The notes beneath the pieces are model-generated. The model saw only the letters and a list, made by a program, of their open reading frames with translations, did not search any database and was not told where the DNA came from. From Curtobacterium sp. MCPF17_052 (GTDB lineage: Bacteria; Actinomycetota; Actinomycetes; Actinomycetales; Microbacteriaceae): a DNA stretch of 64,000 bases. The position numbers and the translations under genes were made by a program. Below, piece by piece: positions 44,162 through 53,498 of the stretch. Numbering within the stretch: position 1 is the first letter of the stretch; every line of letters starts with the position of its first letter. The DNA lies in the NCBI RefSeq assembly GCF_003234085.1, contig NZ_QKSD01000004.1:62001-126000 (forward strand), given 5' to 3'.

Positions 44162-45418
44162 TCAGCCGACGAGCGCCCGGTCGAGCTCGACACCGCGGAA
44201 CGGGTTCGACCACCGCCACCAGACCCCCGGGTCCTCGATGGACCGGTCGAGCTCGAGCGGGACCGTCACCGGGTCGTGGTGCGAGACCGCGAACCGCACC
44301 GACCCGACGCGCTCCCCCGCCGACCCGAACGTCAGCGGTTCCAGCGTCGTCTTCGCGGTCACGTCGGTCCGTCCCCAGACCAGGAGCGACGCCGCACGGC
44401 TCGCCGTCGCGTCGACCTCCTCCTGCCAGGGCGCCTGGTACGTGCCGAAGGTCTGCCCGGCGTTCGTCAGGGTGATGGTGTGGAAGTCGTCCGCCACCGA
44501 GTGCAGCAGCTTCCGCACGTCGCCGTCGAGCGAGTCGTGGTCGACCCCGCCGAGCATCGCCCCGATCACCGTCACCGTGCGGCCACCGCGCTGGTAGGTC
44601 GCCGCGAAGAGCAGGCACGCTCCGGCCTCGTCGAGCGTGCCGGTCTTGATGCCCTCGACGCCGTCCATGCCGAGCAGCTTGTTCGAGTTCTCGATGTCGC
44701 CGACGCCCGGCACCGTCGCCGACGCCGTCCCGACGACCTCCTTGACGAGCGGGTCCGCCAACGCCAGCTTGCCGAGGTCGACCAGGTCCGTCGCGGTGCT
44801 CTGGTTCCGGGGGTCCAGGCCGGTCGGTTCCACGATCGTGGTGTCGTCCAGGCCGTGGTCGTCGAGCCAGGTCGCCGCGGCCTTGCGGTAGCCGTCCATC
44901 GACCCGAACGCCCAGAGCGCCAACGAGCCGGCGTAGTTGTTCGCCGACTTCATCAGCATCACCTGGAACGCCCGGTACTCGGACAGCCGCAGGTTCGTCG
45001 GCAGCGGCGCCACCTCACCGTTCTGCGCCGCGTACTGGCCGTACAGCGCCTCCATCTGGGGCGTGAACCGCACGTCCGGGCCCTGGTCACCGGGCTGCAG
45101 CGGCTTCTCCTCGAGCACGACCAGAGCCGTGACGACCTTCGAGATGCTCGCGATCGAACGTGCCTTCCGGTCCCCGCTGGTGGTCAGGCTCTCCGGGAAC
45201 CCGTCGGCCTCCACCGCCGTCGCACCGTAGTCCGGGAACCGGACGTCCGCGGCGCTCGCGGTCGGCGGGCGGTACGTCGCCGTGCTGGCCGTCGCCGGTG
45301 CGAACGGCACGACTGCGGCGGCCACCAGGAAGGCGACGACGAGCAGGAGCACCGCGATGACGGCAACCGTCACGGGCCTCCGGATCGCGGAGCGGGGGCG
45401 GCGGACGACGTTCGGCAC
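44162..45418 (-). CDS. D-alanyl-D-alanine carboxypeptidase (S11, PBP5-like)
   Basis: 418 residues from GTG at 45418; TACGAT (45427-45432, minus) 8 nt upstream suggests leaderless. N-terminal signal anchor (VTVAVIAVLLLVVAFLVAA). The penicillin-binding triad is complete: SISK (91-94), SAN (158-160) and KTG (258-260). Trims stem-peptide D-Ala in the cell wall. A ~140-residue C-terminal domain follows the S11 core. Confidence 0.9.
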   Translation of the reverse strand: MPNVVRRPRSAIRRPVTVAVIAVLLLVVAFLVAAAVVPFAPATASTATYRPPTASAADVRFPDYGATAVEADGFPESLTTSGDRKARSIASISKVVTALVVLEEKPLQPGDQGPDVRFTPQMEALYGQYAAQNGEVAPLPTNLRLSEYRAFQVMLMKSANNYAGSLALWAFGSMDGYRKAAATWLDDHGLDDTTIVEPTGLDPRNQSTATDLVDLGKLALADPLVKEVVGTASATVPGVGDIENSNKLLGMDGVEGIKTGTLDEAGACLLFAATYQRGGRTVTVIGAMLGGVDHDSLDGDVRKLLHSVADDFHTITLTNAGQTFGTYQAPWQEEVDATASRAASLLVWGRTDVTAKTTLEPLTFGSAGERVGSVRFAVSHHDPVTVPLELDRSIEDPGVWWRWSNPFRGVELDRALVG

Positions 45419-45608
45419 GAGACCGGATCGTACTGGAGGCCCGGGCCGACCCCCTGGGTCCGGTGCGGCTCGTCGCGGGGCCGGGGTGGGCCTCCCGGCA
45501 TCACCGTCCCGCTCCGCACAGGCACCGGTCGATGCCACGCACGCCGCTGCCGAGCCGACCGCCAGGGTAGGGCTCGACGTCGAACGGGACGCGGTCCCCG
45601 GCGCGCAG

Positions 45609-45983
45609 CTACCGCGGCGGCTCGACCCTCTCGTCGACCAGCGCGACGAACCGGCTGCCGACACCCTCGACCTCGTGCCGCACGAAGCCCGCGGTCGGCT
45701 CAGGAGCCTGGTACGGCGCGTGGTAATCGCACATCAGGTGGTCCCAGTCGGGCCACCACTTCTTCGGCCGCGCCTCTTCCCAGTAGCCGCACACGACGCA
45801 CTCCAGGCGCACCCAGACCTTCTTCGCACCCGTGCGGTTCGCCCGCGACTGCACCAGCCAGGCGGGCGGGTCCTGCTCGATCGCTGTCAGTTCAGCCTCG
45901 CTGAGGCGCGACGGGATCCCGTGGTGGGTCGCCATCTCGAGGGTGATGTCGAGCCGGACGGCGGCGTCGCGTCGGGAGAGCAT
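45609..45983 (-). CDS. Hypothetical protein with CxxC motif (possible 3-prime truncation)
   Basis: 124 residues from ATG at 45983, leaderless from TAGGCT (45990-45995, minus). A helix-forming N-terminus (LSRRDAAVRLDITLEMA, AELTAIEQDPPAWL) is followed by a zinc-like ECVVCGYW plus a later MCDYH. It ends at TAG (45611-45609). The same frame then stays open for 35 more codons (LRAGDRVPFDVEPYPGG...) with strongly GC-rich third positions before TGA at 45501. The protein may have lost its end by a nonsense change, or the extension may be chance. Confidence 0.6.
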   Translation of the reverse strand: MLSRRDAAVRLDITLEMATHHGIPSRLSEAELTAIEQDPPAWLVQSRANRTGAKKVWVRLECVVCGYWEEARPKKWWPDWDHLMCDYHAPYQAPEPTAGFVRHEVEGVGSRFVALVDERVEPPR

Positions 45984-46005
45984 CCGGCAAGCCTAAAGGA
46001 GGGGA

Positions 46006-46821
46006 TCAGCGTGCACGTTGCGCGTGCGCGACCGCCCACAGGCCGACGGCGCTCGCCGCGGCCACGTTGAGTGAGTCGACGCCGTGGTGCATCGGGATCC
46101 GCACCGTGGTGTCGGCCGCCGCGACCGCAGCCGGCGTGAGGCCCTGTCCCTCGGTGCCCATGACCAGGGCGACCCGCTCCGGCACGTCGGCGACGAACTC
46201 CTCCAGGTCGACGGAGCGGTCGGTGAGGGCCATCGCGGCGACGTGGAAGCCCTGCGCGCGGAGGTCCTCCCCCGCGGCCGGCCACTCTCCGATGCGCGTC
46301 CAGGGGACCTGCAGCACGGTGCCCATGCTCACCCGGACACTCCGGCGGTAGAGCGGGTCGGCGCAGCGCGGGCTGACCAGGACGGCGTCGGCACCGAGAC
46401 CGGCGACGCTGCGGAAGACGGCCCCGACGTTCGTGTGGTCGACGATGTCCTCGAGGACGACGACGAGCCGGGCGTCGCGCACGACGTCGGCGACGCTGGG
46501 CAGCTCGGGTCGGTGCATCGCCGCGATCGCACCGCGGTGCATCCGGAAGCCGGTGAGCTCCTCGAGCAGCGCGTCCGACCCGACGAAGACCGGCCCGTCG
46601 TGCTCGGCGACCAGCGGCAACACGCTGTCCAACCACTTCTCCTGCACCAGGACACTCCGCGGCACGTGCCCGGCACGGACGGCGCGCTCGATGACGGTGT
46701 TCGACTCGGCGATGTACAGCCCACCCTCGGGCTCCGTCACGCGGCGGAGCGCCACGTCGGTGAGCCGGGCGAAGTCGTCCAGGCGCGGGTCGTCGAGGGA
46801 GTCGATGCGGACGGGGTGCAC
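46006..46821 (-). CDS. SpoU/TrmH family RNA 2-O-ribose methyltransferase
   Basis: 271 residues from GTG at 46821 (start not firmly fixed). N-terminal substrate-binding region (VTEPEGGLYIAESNTVIERA), then the SPOUT knot with VLEDIVDHTNVGAVFRSVAGLGAD, VALVMGTEGQGL and IPMHHGVDSLNVAAASAVGL. Methylates a ribose 2-OH in rRNA or tRNA. It is divergent from the sirtuin gene. Confidence 0.9.
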   Translation of the reverse strand: MHPVRIDSLDDPRLDDFARLTDVALRRVTEPEGGLYIAESNTVIERAVRAGHVPRSVLVQEKWLDSVLPLVAEHDGPVFVGSDALLEELTGFRMHRGAIAAMHRPELPSVADVVRDARLVVVLEDIVDHTNVGAVFRSVAGLGADAVLVSPRCADPLYRRSVRVSMGTVLQVPWTRIGEWPAAGEDLRAQGFHVAAMALTDRSVDLEEFVADVPERVALVMGTEGQGLTPAAVAAADTTVRIPMHHGVDSLNVAAASAVGLWAVAHAQRAR

Positions 46822-46917
46822 GGTGCTCGTTCCGGTCGGGAGGATCGTGGTCTGGTCGCGGACGTCAGCCCGGGGAAGGACCGGGGACGCTCGGCGGTTG
46901 AGGGTACCGTGGACACG

Positions 46918-47856
46918 ATGGCGACGAGCGACGGCACAGCGACCGACGGCACGGCGACGGACGGCACGGCGACCGACGCGACGGACGGCACGGCGACCGA
47001 CGCGACCGACGCGACCGACGCGACCGTCACCGACGTCGACCGGGCGGTCGCGGTCCTCCGCGGCAAGCGCATCGCCGTCCTGACGGGCGCCGGTGTCAGC
47101 ACCGACTCCGGCATCCCCGACTACCGCGGCGCGGGACGTGTCGTCCGGAAGCCGATGACCTTCCAGGAGTTCCTGGCCGACCCCGCGAAGCGCCAGCGCT
47201 ACTGGGCGGGCTCGCACCTGGGGTGGCGGACGTTCGCCGCTGCCCGGCCGAACGACGGACACCGGGCTCTGGCCGCCCTCGAGTCCGCCGGGGTCGTCAG
47301 CGGCATCGTCACCCAGAACGTCGACGGCCTGCACCTGCGAGCCGGGTCCCGTCGTGTCGTCGAGATCCACGGCTCGATGGACCGCGCCGTCTGTCTGACC
47401 TGCGGGCAGGTGTTCTCCCGCGCCGACCTGGCCGCCGTGCTGGACCGCGAGAACCCGTGGATCGACGAACCGGGTTCGGTGCAGCTGCAGCCGGACGGCG
47501 ACGTGGAGATCAGCGACGTCCAGCGGTTCCGGGTGCCCGACTGCACCGTGTGCGGCGGTGTCCTGAAGCCCGACGTGGTGTTCTTCGGCGAGTTCGTCCC
47601 CGCCGAGAAGTTCCGCGAGGCCGTGTCGATCGTGGCCGAGGCGGACGCGTTGCTCGTCGTCGGTTCCTCGCTGACCGTGAACTCCGGCGTCCGCCTGCTC
47701 GACCACGCGACCCGGCGGAAGCACCCGGTCGTGATCGTGAACCGCGGCGTGACCCGCAGCGACCGTCGTGCCGCGGTGAAGATCGACGCCGGCACGACCG
47801 AGACCCTCGTCGAACTGGCGGCACGGCTGTCCGCGTCTGCGATGATCGACGGGTGA
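46918..47856 (+). CDS. Sir2-family NAD-dependent deacylase
   Basis: 312 residues from ATG at 46918; TACCGT (46905-46910) 7 nt before it supports a leaderless mRNA. Conserved GAGVSTDSGIPDYRG, TQNVDGLH, catalytic His in IHGS, and zinc pairs CLTC/CTVC. The first ~36 residues are a Thr/Asp/Ala low-complexity tail (DGTAT and DAT repeats, DNA repeat 46930-47025). Removes acyl groups from lysines at the cost of NAD. Overlaps the next gene by 4 bp. Confidence 0.92.
   Translation: MATSDGTATDGTATDGTATDATDGTATDATDATDATVTDVDRAVAVLRGKRIAVLTGAGVSTDSGIPDYRGAGRVVRKPMTFQEFLADPAKRQRYWAGSHLGWRTFAAARPNDGHRALAALESAGVVSGIVTQNVDGLHLRAGSRRVVEIHGSMDRAVCLTCGQVFSRADLAAVLDRENPWIDEPGSVQLQPDGDVEISDVQRFRVPDCTVCGGVLKPDVVFFGEFVPAEKFREAVSIVAEADALLVVGSSLTVNSGVRLLDHATRRKHPVVIVNRGVTRSDRRAAVKIDAGTTETLVELAARLSASAMIDG
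46930..47025 (+). repeat. In-frame tandem repeat in sirtuin N-terminus
   Basis: Four copies of a 15-bp unit (GACGGCACGGCGACC type, DGTAT) interleaved with four 9-bp units (GACGCGACC type, DAT). Both unit lengths are multiples of 3, so copy changes stay in frame and would vary the tail length. Confidence 0.85.
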
Positions 47857-48491
47857 CGACGCTCCTCTACCTGGTCCGCCACGGCGAGACCGACTGGAAC
47901 CGGCAACGACGCATCCAGGGTTCGACGGACGTGCCGCTCAACGACACCGGCCGCCGACAGGCCGCCGAGACCGCTGCGCTCCTCACCCGCCGCCGGTTCG
48001 ACGCGGTCGTCTCGTCGCCGCTGTCCCGGGCGCTCGAGACCGGCACGATCATCGCCACACGCCTCGGCCTCCCCGAGCCGTCGACGTACGACGGGCTGCG
48101 CGAACGCTCCTACGGCGACGCCGAAGGGCTCACACACCCGGAGATCGAGTCCCGCTGGCCGCACGACGCGGTGCCCGGTCGCGAATCCCGGGCGGCACTG
48201 CTCGACCGCGTCACCGAGACGCTCGCCGAGATCGCCGTCCGCTTCGACGCCGGCTCGGTCGTCGTCGCGACCCACGGCGCGGTCATCCGGACCGTGGTCG
48301 ACGCGGCCGCTCCGGGCACCATCGAGCGGTCGACCGTACCGATCCGGAACGGTTCGGTGCACTCGTTCCGCTGGGACCCGGAGCGCTTCCGTGCGGAACT
48401 CGTCCGCTCCGACGACCCGATCGAGGACGTCTCGGACGCCCCGGGTCGCTACGCCTTCGAGTACCAGAACCCGCTCGAACGCCGGAACTGA
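47853..48491 (+). CDS. Histidine phosphatase family protein
   Basis: 212 residues from GTG at 47853, overlapping the sirtuin stop. RHG motif LVRHGETDWN (phospho-accepting His), SSPLSRALETG, catalytic Glu in LRERSYGDAEG, and THGAVIR. The fold is that of cofactor-dependent phosphoglycerate mutase, but the compact form suggests a broad phosphatase. Confidence 0.9.
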   Translation: MTTLLYLVRHGETDWNRQRRIQGSTDVPLNDTGRRQAAETAALLTRRRFDAVVSSPLSRALETGTIIATRLGLPEPSTYDGLRERSYGDAEGLTHPEIESRWPHDAVPGRESRAALLDRVTETLAEIAVRFDAGSVVVATHGAVIRTVVDAAAPGTIERSTVPIRNGSVHSFRWDPERFRAELVRSDDPIEDVSDAPGRYAFEYQNPLERRN

Positions 48492-48497
48492 CCCGGG

Positions 48498-48713
48498 TCA
48501 GATGCCCGAACCGCCCGTGTAGCCGGTCCCACCCGCGGTCCGGGCGGCCTGCGCCTCGGCCACCCGCAGGTCGTGGCCATCCGGACCGCTGCCGTGCAGG
48601 ACGCCGGCGTCCGGCAGGCCGCGGAGCAGACGCGCTCGGCGGCGGTCGGCGACCGCCATCCCGACGGCGATCGCCACGATGACGACGCCGACGGCGATGA
48701 GTGTGAAGAGCAT
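48498..48713 (-). CDS. Small single-pass membrane protein
   Basis: 71 residues from ATG at 48713 (GGGGGA upstream). An N-terminal helix (MLFTLIAVGVVIVAIAVGMAVA) followed by a basic stretch and a Gly/Thr-rich tail (TAGGTGYTGGSGI). Function unknown. Convergent with the histidine phosphatase. Confidence 0.6.
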   Translation of the reverse strand: MLFTLIAVGVVIVAIAVGMAVADRRRARLLRGLPDAGVLHGSGPDGHDLRVAEAQAARTAGGTGYTGGSGI

Positions 48714-48851
48714 GGTCCCCCCGTCCGACGGAGGCCCGTGCCCCCGTCGAGCTCCACCGTAGCGTGACCGAGAGCACACGCCCAGTGCGCGGACTACGCT
48801 CCGGTGGACGACGCGGCCCGACGCTCGGGCCGCCCGCTGCGAGGTGACGTT

Positions 48852-49598
48852 GTGAGCGCTGGTGGACGGCACACCGACCCTCCTCGCGGCCGCGATCCGT
48901 GGGATGACGACGACGACCTCGACACGGCGTTCGGACCGGACACGGCGTCGATCCGCTCCCGCTCCCGTCCCGAGCGGGTCCGGGCTGGAACGGCGATCGT
49001 CCTCGGCGTCATCGGCGTCGCGGTGGTCCTCGTCGTGGTGCTCGGCGTGATCCTGTCCGGCGTGCAACGCGGCGTCGGGGGCGTGTTCCCGCAGCCCGAG
49101 GCCGACCGGGCGCGGTTCGTGGCGGCAGCGTCTGCGCTGCCCGGGGTGACGGCCGTCGAGCGAGCCCGCAGTGAGAAGACCTCGTTCGCGGGCTACGACG
49201 TGACCGCGCTCGTGCGTGCCGATCCGGCGCTCGGTGCCGACGACCGCCGCGCACTCGTCTCGGCCGTGAGCGCCGCTGCGGCCGATGCCTCGGGTTCCGG
49301 CGTCCGCATCTGGGCCGACGTCGACTTCGGATCGCAGCAGGTCGGGGTGTCGGACTCCGAGGATGCCAGCCAGCGACGACTGCGGATGGCCGGACAGCTC
49401 GACGCGATCGGTGGCGTGGTCGGCGTCAGCTGCACGTTCGCAGCCGGCGCCGACGGGCGCTCCGACGAGCCTGCGGCGCAGCAGGTGACGGTCCGGTCAG
49501 CGGGTACGGGCACCGGGTTCGCCGCGGTCGCGGCTGCCGCCGAGCAGGTGGGCGACGACGTCTTCCCGGGCGTGCAGGTCCGGACCGTCCAGCCCTGA
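48852..49598 (+). CDS. Membrane-anchored protein of unknown function
   Basis: 248 residues from GTG at 48852, selected because GAGGTGA lies 5 nt upstream; an in-frame GTG at 48804 is closer to the candidate -10 TACGCT (48795) but lacks a ribosome site. An acidic cytoplasmic N-terminus (DPWDDDDDLDTAF), one membrane helix (AIVLGVIGVAVVLVVVLGVIL) and an extracytoplasmic domain with repeated ~90-residue alpha/beta halves. No family is recognised. Confidence 0.7.
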   Translation: MSAGGRHTDPPRGRDPWDDDDDLDTAFGPDTASIRSRSRPERVRAGTAIVLGVIGVAVVLVVVLGVILSGVQRGVGGVFPQPEADRARFVAAASALPGVTAVERARSEKTSFAGYDVTALVRADPALGADDRRALVSAVSAAAADASGSGVRIWADVDFGSQQVGVSDSEDASQRRLRMAGQLDAIGGVVGVSCTFAAGADGRSDEPAAQQVTVRSAGTGTGFAAVAAAAEQVGDDVFPGVQVRTVQP

Positions 49599-49617
49599 GG
49601 TCCGGATGGCGACCCCG

Positions 49618-50706
49618 TCAGCGGCGGTGGGCCGCTCGGTCCGAGACGGCGCGCTCGACGGCACGGACGACCTGCTCGGCGGAGTCCTGCCAGCGGAACC
49701 GGGCGGCCTGCGCGACCGACGCCTGCGAGGCGGCACTCCAGCGGGCCTCCAGTCGGCGGACGGCAGCCGCGACGGCAGAGGGCGACGAGGGGTCGAAGTA
49801 CTCGGCCACCTCGCCCCCGATCTCCCGGAAGATCGGGATGTCGCTGACGACCACCGGTGTCCCGACGCCCATCGACTCCACCAGCGGGATGCCGAAGCCC
49901 TCGTCGTACGAGGCGGTCGCCAGGGCCGTGGCGGACCGGAGCACCGACCGGTACTCCTCGTCGCTCGCGCCGTCGTGGAAGACCACGGCGCCGGCCGGCG
50001 CGAGACGGCCGATGCGCGCCCGGTCGGCGTCCGACACGCGCGACATGCAGTGCAGGGTCCAGTCCGGCCCGAGCAGGGGCAGGGCGGCCGCCAGCGTCTC
50101 GACGTTCTTGTACGGCATGAACGAGCCCATGTAGACGAGCGCCTTCTGCCGGGGAGCGTCGGCGTCCCGGGGCTCGGCCGGGTCCGCGGCGTTGTACGCG
50201 ACCGTCACGGGACGGTCGGTCAGCCGGTGCTCCCGGATCAGCCCGGCGGTCGTCTCCGAGACCGTCACGACACCGTCCGCGCCGTTGAGCAGCATCCGCT
50301 GGGGCCACCAGGCCAGGTGGAACGCACGCCAGCCGAGGCGCAACGGCCACGAGAACTCCCGCGGGGGCGTGCGGTTCCGGTAGTAGATGAGGTCGTGGAG
50401 CGTGAGCACCAGGGCGTACCGGCGGCCACGGGAACCCATCGTCTGCATCGGCGAGAACACCGCGTCGAGGCCCAGGCGGTTGACCCGCCGCGCCACCAGC
50501 GGCTCCCCCGCCTCGGTCGGCGCCGGGACGAGTTCCCACGGCAGGTGTGACGGGAGTGATCCGAGCTGCCGTTCGTCGGACACGAGCAGCACGTGGTCGT
50601 GTCGGTCCGGCAGGTGCGCGGCGACCCCCGCCGTGAAGCGGCTGATCCCGTCATGGCGGCCGATGCGGACGTAGCGGCAGTCGATGCCGATCCGGAGGCG
50701 GGTCAC
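49618..50706 (-). CDS. Glycosyltransferase (GT4-like)
   Basis: 362 residues from GTG at 50706, coupled by GTGA overlap with the hydrolase stop. GT-B fold: RIGIDCRYVRIGRHDGISRF near the start, LTLHDLIYYRNR, VYMGSFMPYKNVETL, and the nucleotide-sugar E-x7-E region SYDEGFGIPLVESMGVGTPVV. Transfers a sugar to an unknown acceptor, possibly a cell-surface glycan. Confidence 0.88.
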   Translation of the reverse strand: MTRLRIGIDCRYVRIGRHDGISRFTAGVAAHLPDRHDHVLLVSDERQLGSLPSHLPWELVPAPTEAGEPLVARRVNRLGLDAVFSPMQTMGSRGRRYALVLTLHDLIYYRNRTPPREFSWPLRLGWRAFHLAWWPQRMLLNGADGVVTVSETTAGLIREHRLTDRPVTVAYNAADPAEPRDADAPRQKALVYMGSFMPYKNVETLAAALPLLGPDWTLHCMSRVSDADRARIGRLAPAGAVVFHDGASDEEYRSVLRSATALATASYDEGFGIPLVESMGVGTPVVVSDIPIFREIGGEVAEYFDPSSPSAVAAAVRRLEARWSAASQASVAQAARFRWQDSAEQVVRAVERAVSDRAAHRR

Positions 50707-51617
50707 GGGGTCTGCATCCGTCGGAGGACCGCGCTCGCGGCCGCGGCGGGCGTCTCGTAGTGCACCAGGTGGCCGACGCCGGGGACGACGACGAGTTCCG
50801 CGTCGGCGAGGCGCTCCGCCAGGGCACGCTGCTCCGGGACGGCAGTGATGTCGTCGTGCTCGGCGGCGACCAGCAGGACCGGCACCGGGATCCGGTCGGC
50901 GAACTGGGCGACGTCGTGCGTCACGGACGTCCGGAACGCCTCCATGACGCTGGTGCGGTTCGCGAAGGCCGAGAAGTAGCGGTCGTGCTGGTCGTGCACC
51001 CACCGCCGGAGCGACGGCCGGCGCGACTTGAGCATCGCGATGCTCATCGCCCGGACGATCGCCCGGTTCCGCAGGAGCCCGAGTCCGAGCGGGCGCGGCA
51101 ACCAGGCGCCGAGACGGTAGTAGGCGATGGCGATGCCGGTGCCGACCGCCCGGGGACCCTGCAGCGCGGGCGCGGCGATCGGGTTCACCAGGACGAGCAG
51201 CCGGGTGTCGAGCCCGGCGGCGGCCGCAGCCGACACGACGATCGACCCGAAGGAGTGGCCGAGGACGACGGTGTCACGGTCGAGCCCGAGTGCCGTCCGG
51301 AAGCCCTCGAGCCAGTGGACGTAGCCGTCGAGGTCGGAGGTCGGGAGCGGGTCGGACACCCCGAACCCGGGCAGGTCCGGCACGATCACCCGGACGCCGG
51401 TCGGGTGTCCGGACACCAGGTGCGCGGCGATCGACTCGAGTCCGTGGTGGTCGCCGCGGAACCCGTGCACCGCGAGGACCGTCGCCGGGGCGGTCCCGGC
51501 GTCGGCGGGGCCGTACTCCCAGAAGTGTGTGGTCCGGTCTGCCACCAGGACCGAGCGGTGCACGACGGGGGTGGCCGCCATCAGCGACTGGTACGGGGAC
51601 AGCACGGGCGGTTCCAT
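50703..51617 (-). CDS. Alpha/beta hydrolase
   Basis: 304 residues from ATG at 51617, leaderless from TAGACT (51625-51630, minus, gap 7). VHGFRGDHHGLE oxyanion region, nucleophile in GHSFGS, catalytic His in GVGHLVHYE. A hydrophobic lid region (LRNRAIVRAMSIAML) suggests a lipid-like substrate. Coupled to the glycosyltransferase. Confidence 0.87.
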   Translation of the reverse strand: MEPPVLSPYQSLMAATPVVHRSVLVADRTTHFWEYGPADAGTAPATVLAVHGFRGDHHGLESIAAHLVSGHPTGVRVIVPDLPGFGVSDPLPTSDLDGYVHWLEGFRTALGLDRDTVVLGHSFGSIVVSAAAAAGLDTRLLVLVNPIAAPALQGPRAVGTGIAIAYYRLGAWLPRPLGLGLLRNRAIVRAMSIAMLKSRRPSLRRWVHDQHDRYFSAFANRTSVMEAFRTSVTHDVAQFADRIPVPVLLVAAEHDDITAVPEQRALAERLADAELVVVPGVGHLVHYETPAAAASAVLRRMQTP

Positions 51618-51734
51618 CCGCGTCAGTCTAGGGAACGTCCCCGGCGACGTGGTGTGCGCGTCGGGGGTCGCCCGGCTAGCGTGTCCGGGGCGGCCCTCCT
51701 GCTCTGGAGGCCGCCACGACCTCCGAGGAGCACG

Positions 51735-53489
51735 GTGTCCTTCACAGCCCCGATCCAGCAGCCCGGACTGACCCTCGACCCGCTCTGGTACAAGCGTTCG
51801 GTGTTCTACGAGTGCATGATCCGCTCGTTCGTCGACTCGAACGGCGACGGCACCGGAGACCTGCAGGGCCTGATCAGTCGGCTCGACTACCTGCAGTGGC
51901 TCGGCGTCGACGCCCTCTGGCTGCCGCCGTTCTTCCGTTCACCGCTGCGTGACGGTGGCTACGACATCTCCGACTACAAGGCGATCCTGCCCGAGTTCGG
52001 CACCCTCGACGAGTTCCGCGAACTCGTCACGAAGGCGCACGAGCGCAACATGCGCATCGTCATCGACATGGTCATCAACCACACGAGCGACCAGCACGAG
52101 TGGTTCCAGCAGTCGCGCGAGGACCCGGACGGCCCCTACGGCGACTTCTACGTCTGGCGGGACACCGACGAGGAGTACTCCAACATCCGCGTCATCTTCG
52201 TCGACACCGAGGAGTCCAACTGGACCTTCGACCCGGTCCGACGCCAGTTCTTCTTCCACCGGTTCTTCTCCCACCAGCCGGACCTCAACTACGAGAACCC
52301 GGCCGTGGTCGAGGCCGTGTACGACGTCGTCCGGCACTGGCTGGACCTCGGCGTCGACGGCCTGCGCCTGGACGCGATCCCGTACCTGTTCCAGTCGGAG
52401 GAGGGCAACGGCGAGGGCGAGCCGGAGACGCACGAGTGGATCAAGAAGCTCCGCACGATGATCGACGACGAGTACCCCGGTCGTGTGCTCATCGCTGAGG
52501 CGAACCAGTGGCCCCGGGAGACCGCTGCGTTCCTCGGCACCGACGAGGAACCCGAGTGCCACATGGCCTTCGACTTCCCGGTGATGCCGCGCATCTTCTA
52601 CTCGCTGCGGGCCCAGCACGCCAAGGAGCTCCAGGCGATCCTCTCCGAGACGCTCGACGTGCCGGAGACCGCGGCCTGGGGTGTGTTCCTCCGCAACCAC
52701 GACGAACTCACCCTCGAGATGGTGAGCGAGGAGTACCGGCAGGCGATGTACGGCTGGTACGGCTACGACCCGCGGATGCGGTCGAACATCGGCATCCGGC
52801 GACGGCTCGCACCGCTGCTGGACAACTCGCGCGCCGAACTCGAGCTCGTGCACGCGCTGCTGTTCTCGCTCCCCGGCTCGCCGTTCCTGTACTACGGCGA
52901 CGAGATCGGGATGGGCGACAACATCTGGCTGCCGGACCGCGACTCGTCCCGCACGCCGATGCAGTGGACCCCGGACCGCAACGCCGGGTTCTCGTCCGCC
53001 GACCCGGGCAAGCTCTTCCTGCCCGTCGTGCAGTCCCTGGTGTTCAACTACGCCCAGGTGAACGTCGAGGCCCAGCTGGCGCAGTCGCGCTCACTGCTGC
53101 ACTGGATCCGCAACGTCATCCACGTGCGGAAGGCGCACCCGGTGTTCGGCATGGGGTCGATCGCCGTGCAGCAGACCTCGAACGACAGCGTGCTGGCGTT
53201 CGTCCGGTCCTGGGCGGGCTCCGGTTCGGACCAGCAGTTCGGGCCGAGCGCCGAGGACGTGCTCTGCGTGTTCTCGTTCGCGCACAACCCGACCTCGGTG
53301 ACGATCACCGCGCCCGAGTACGCGGGCCGGCCGCTGGTCGACCTCTTCGGTGGCGGCGCGTTCCCGTCCTTCGACGCCGAGGGCACCGTGACGCTGACGC
53401 TCGGCACGCAGGCGTTCTACTGGCTGCACGTCGGTCGGGGTGCGGAGAACGCGAGCGCGCCTCGCGGGGCTGTCGGTGCCGTTGGCTAG
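51735..53489 (+). CDS. treS: Trehalose synthase (maltose alpha-D-glucosyltransferase, GH13)
   Basis: 584 residues from GTG at 51735, GAGGAG 4 nt upstream. The GH13 regions are clear: DMVINHTSDQHEWFQ, GLRLDAIPYLF (nucleophile Asp), VLIAEANQWP (acid Glu), FLRNHDELTLEM. The N-terminal LDPLWYKRSVFYE and length fit TreS, which interconverts maltose and trehalose. No pep2/glgE partner is adjacent in this window. Candidate -10 TAGCGT near 51678. Confidence 0.93.
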   Translation: MSFTAPIQQPGLTLDPLWYKRSVFYECMIRSFVDSNGDGTGDLQGLISRLDYLQWLGVDALWLPPFFRSPLRDGGYDISDYKAILPEFGTLDEFRELVTKAHERNMRIVIDMVINHTSDQHEWFQQSREDPDGPYGDFYVWRDTDEEYSNIRVIFVDTEESNWTFDPVRRQFFFHRFFSHQPDLNYENPAVVEAVYDVVRHWLDLGVDGLRLDAIPYLFQSEEGNGEGEPETHEWIKKLRTMIDDEYPGRVLIAEANQWPRETAAFLGTDEEPECHMAFDFPVMPRIFYSLRAQHAKELQAILSETLDVPETAAWGVFLRNHDELTLEMVSEEYRQAMYGWYGYDPRMRSNIGIRRRLAPLLDNSRAELELVHALLFSLPGSPFLYYGDEIGMGDNIWLPDRDSSRTPMQWTPDRNAGFSSADPGKLFLPVVQSLVFNYAQVNVEAQLAQSRSLLHWIRNVIHVRKAHPVFGMGSIAVQQTSNDSVLAFVRSWAGSGSDQQFGPSAEDVLCVFSFAHNPTSVTITAPEYAGRPLVDLFGGGAFPSFDAEGTVTLTLGTQAFYWLHVGRGAENASAPRGAVGAVG

Positions 53490-53498
53490 CCTGACCGC

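Noticed and set aside
45433..45500. A fifth copy of the 44-bp palindrome
   Set aside because: GGAGGCCC and GGGCCTCC half-sites occur, but the spacing is too long and the arms do not continue the pattern.
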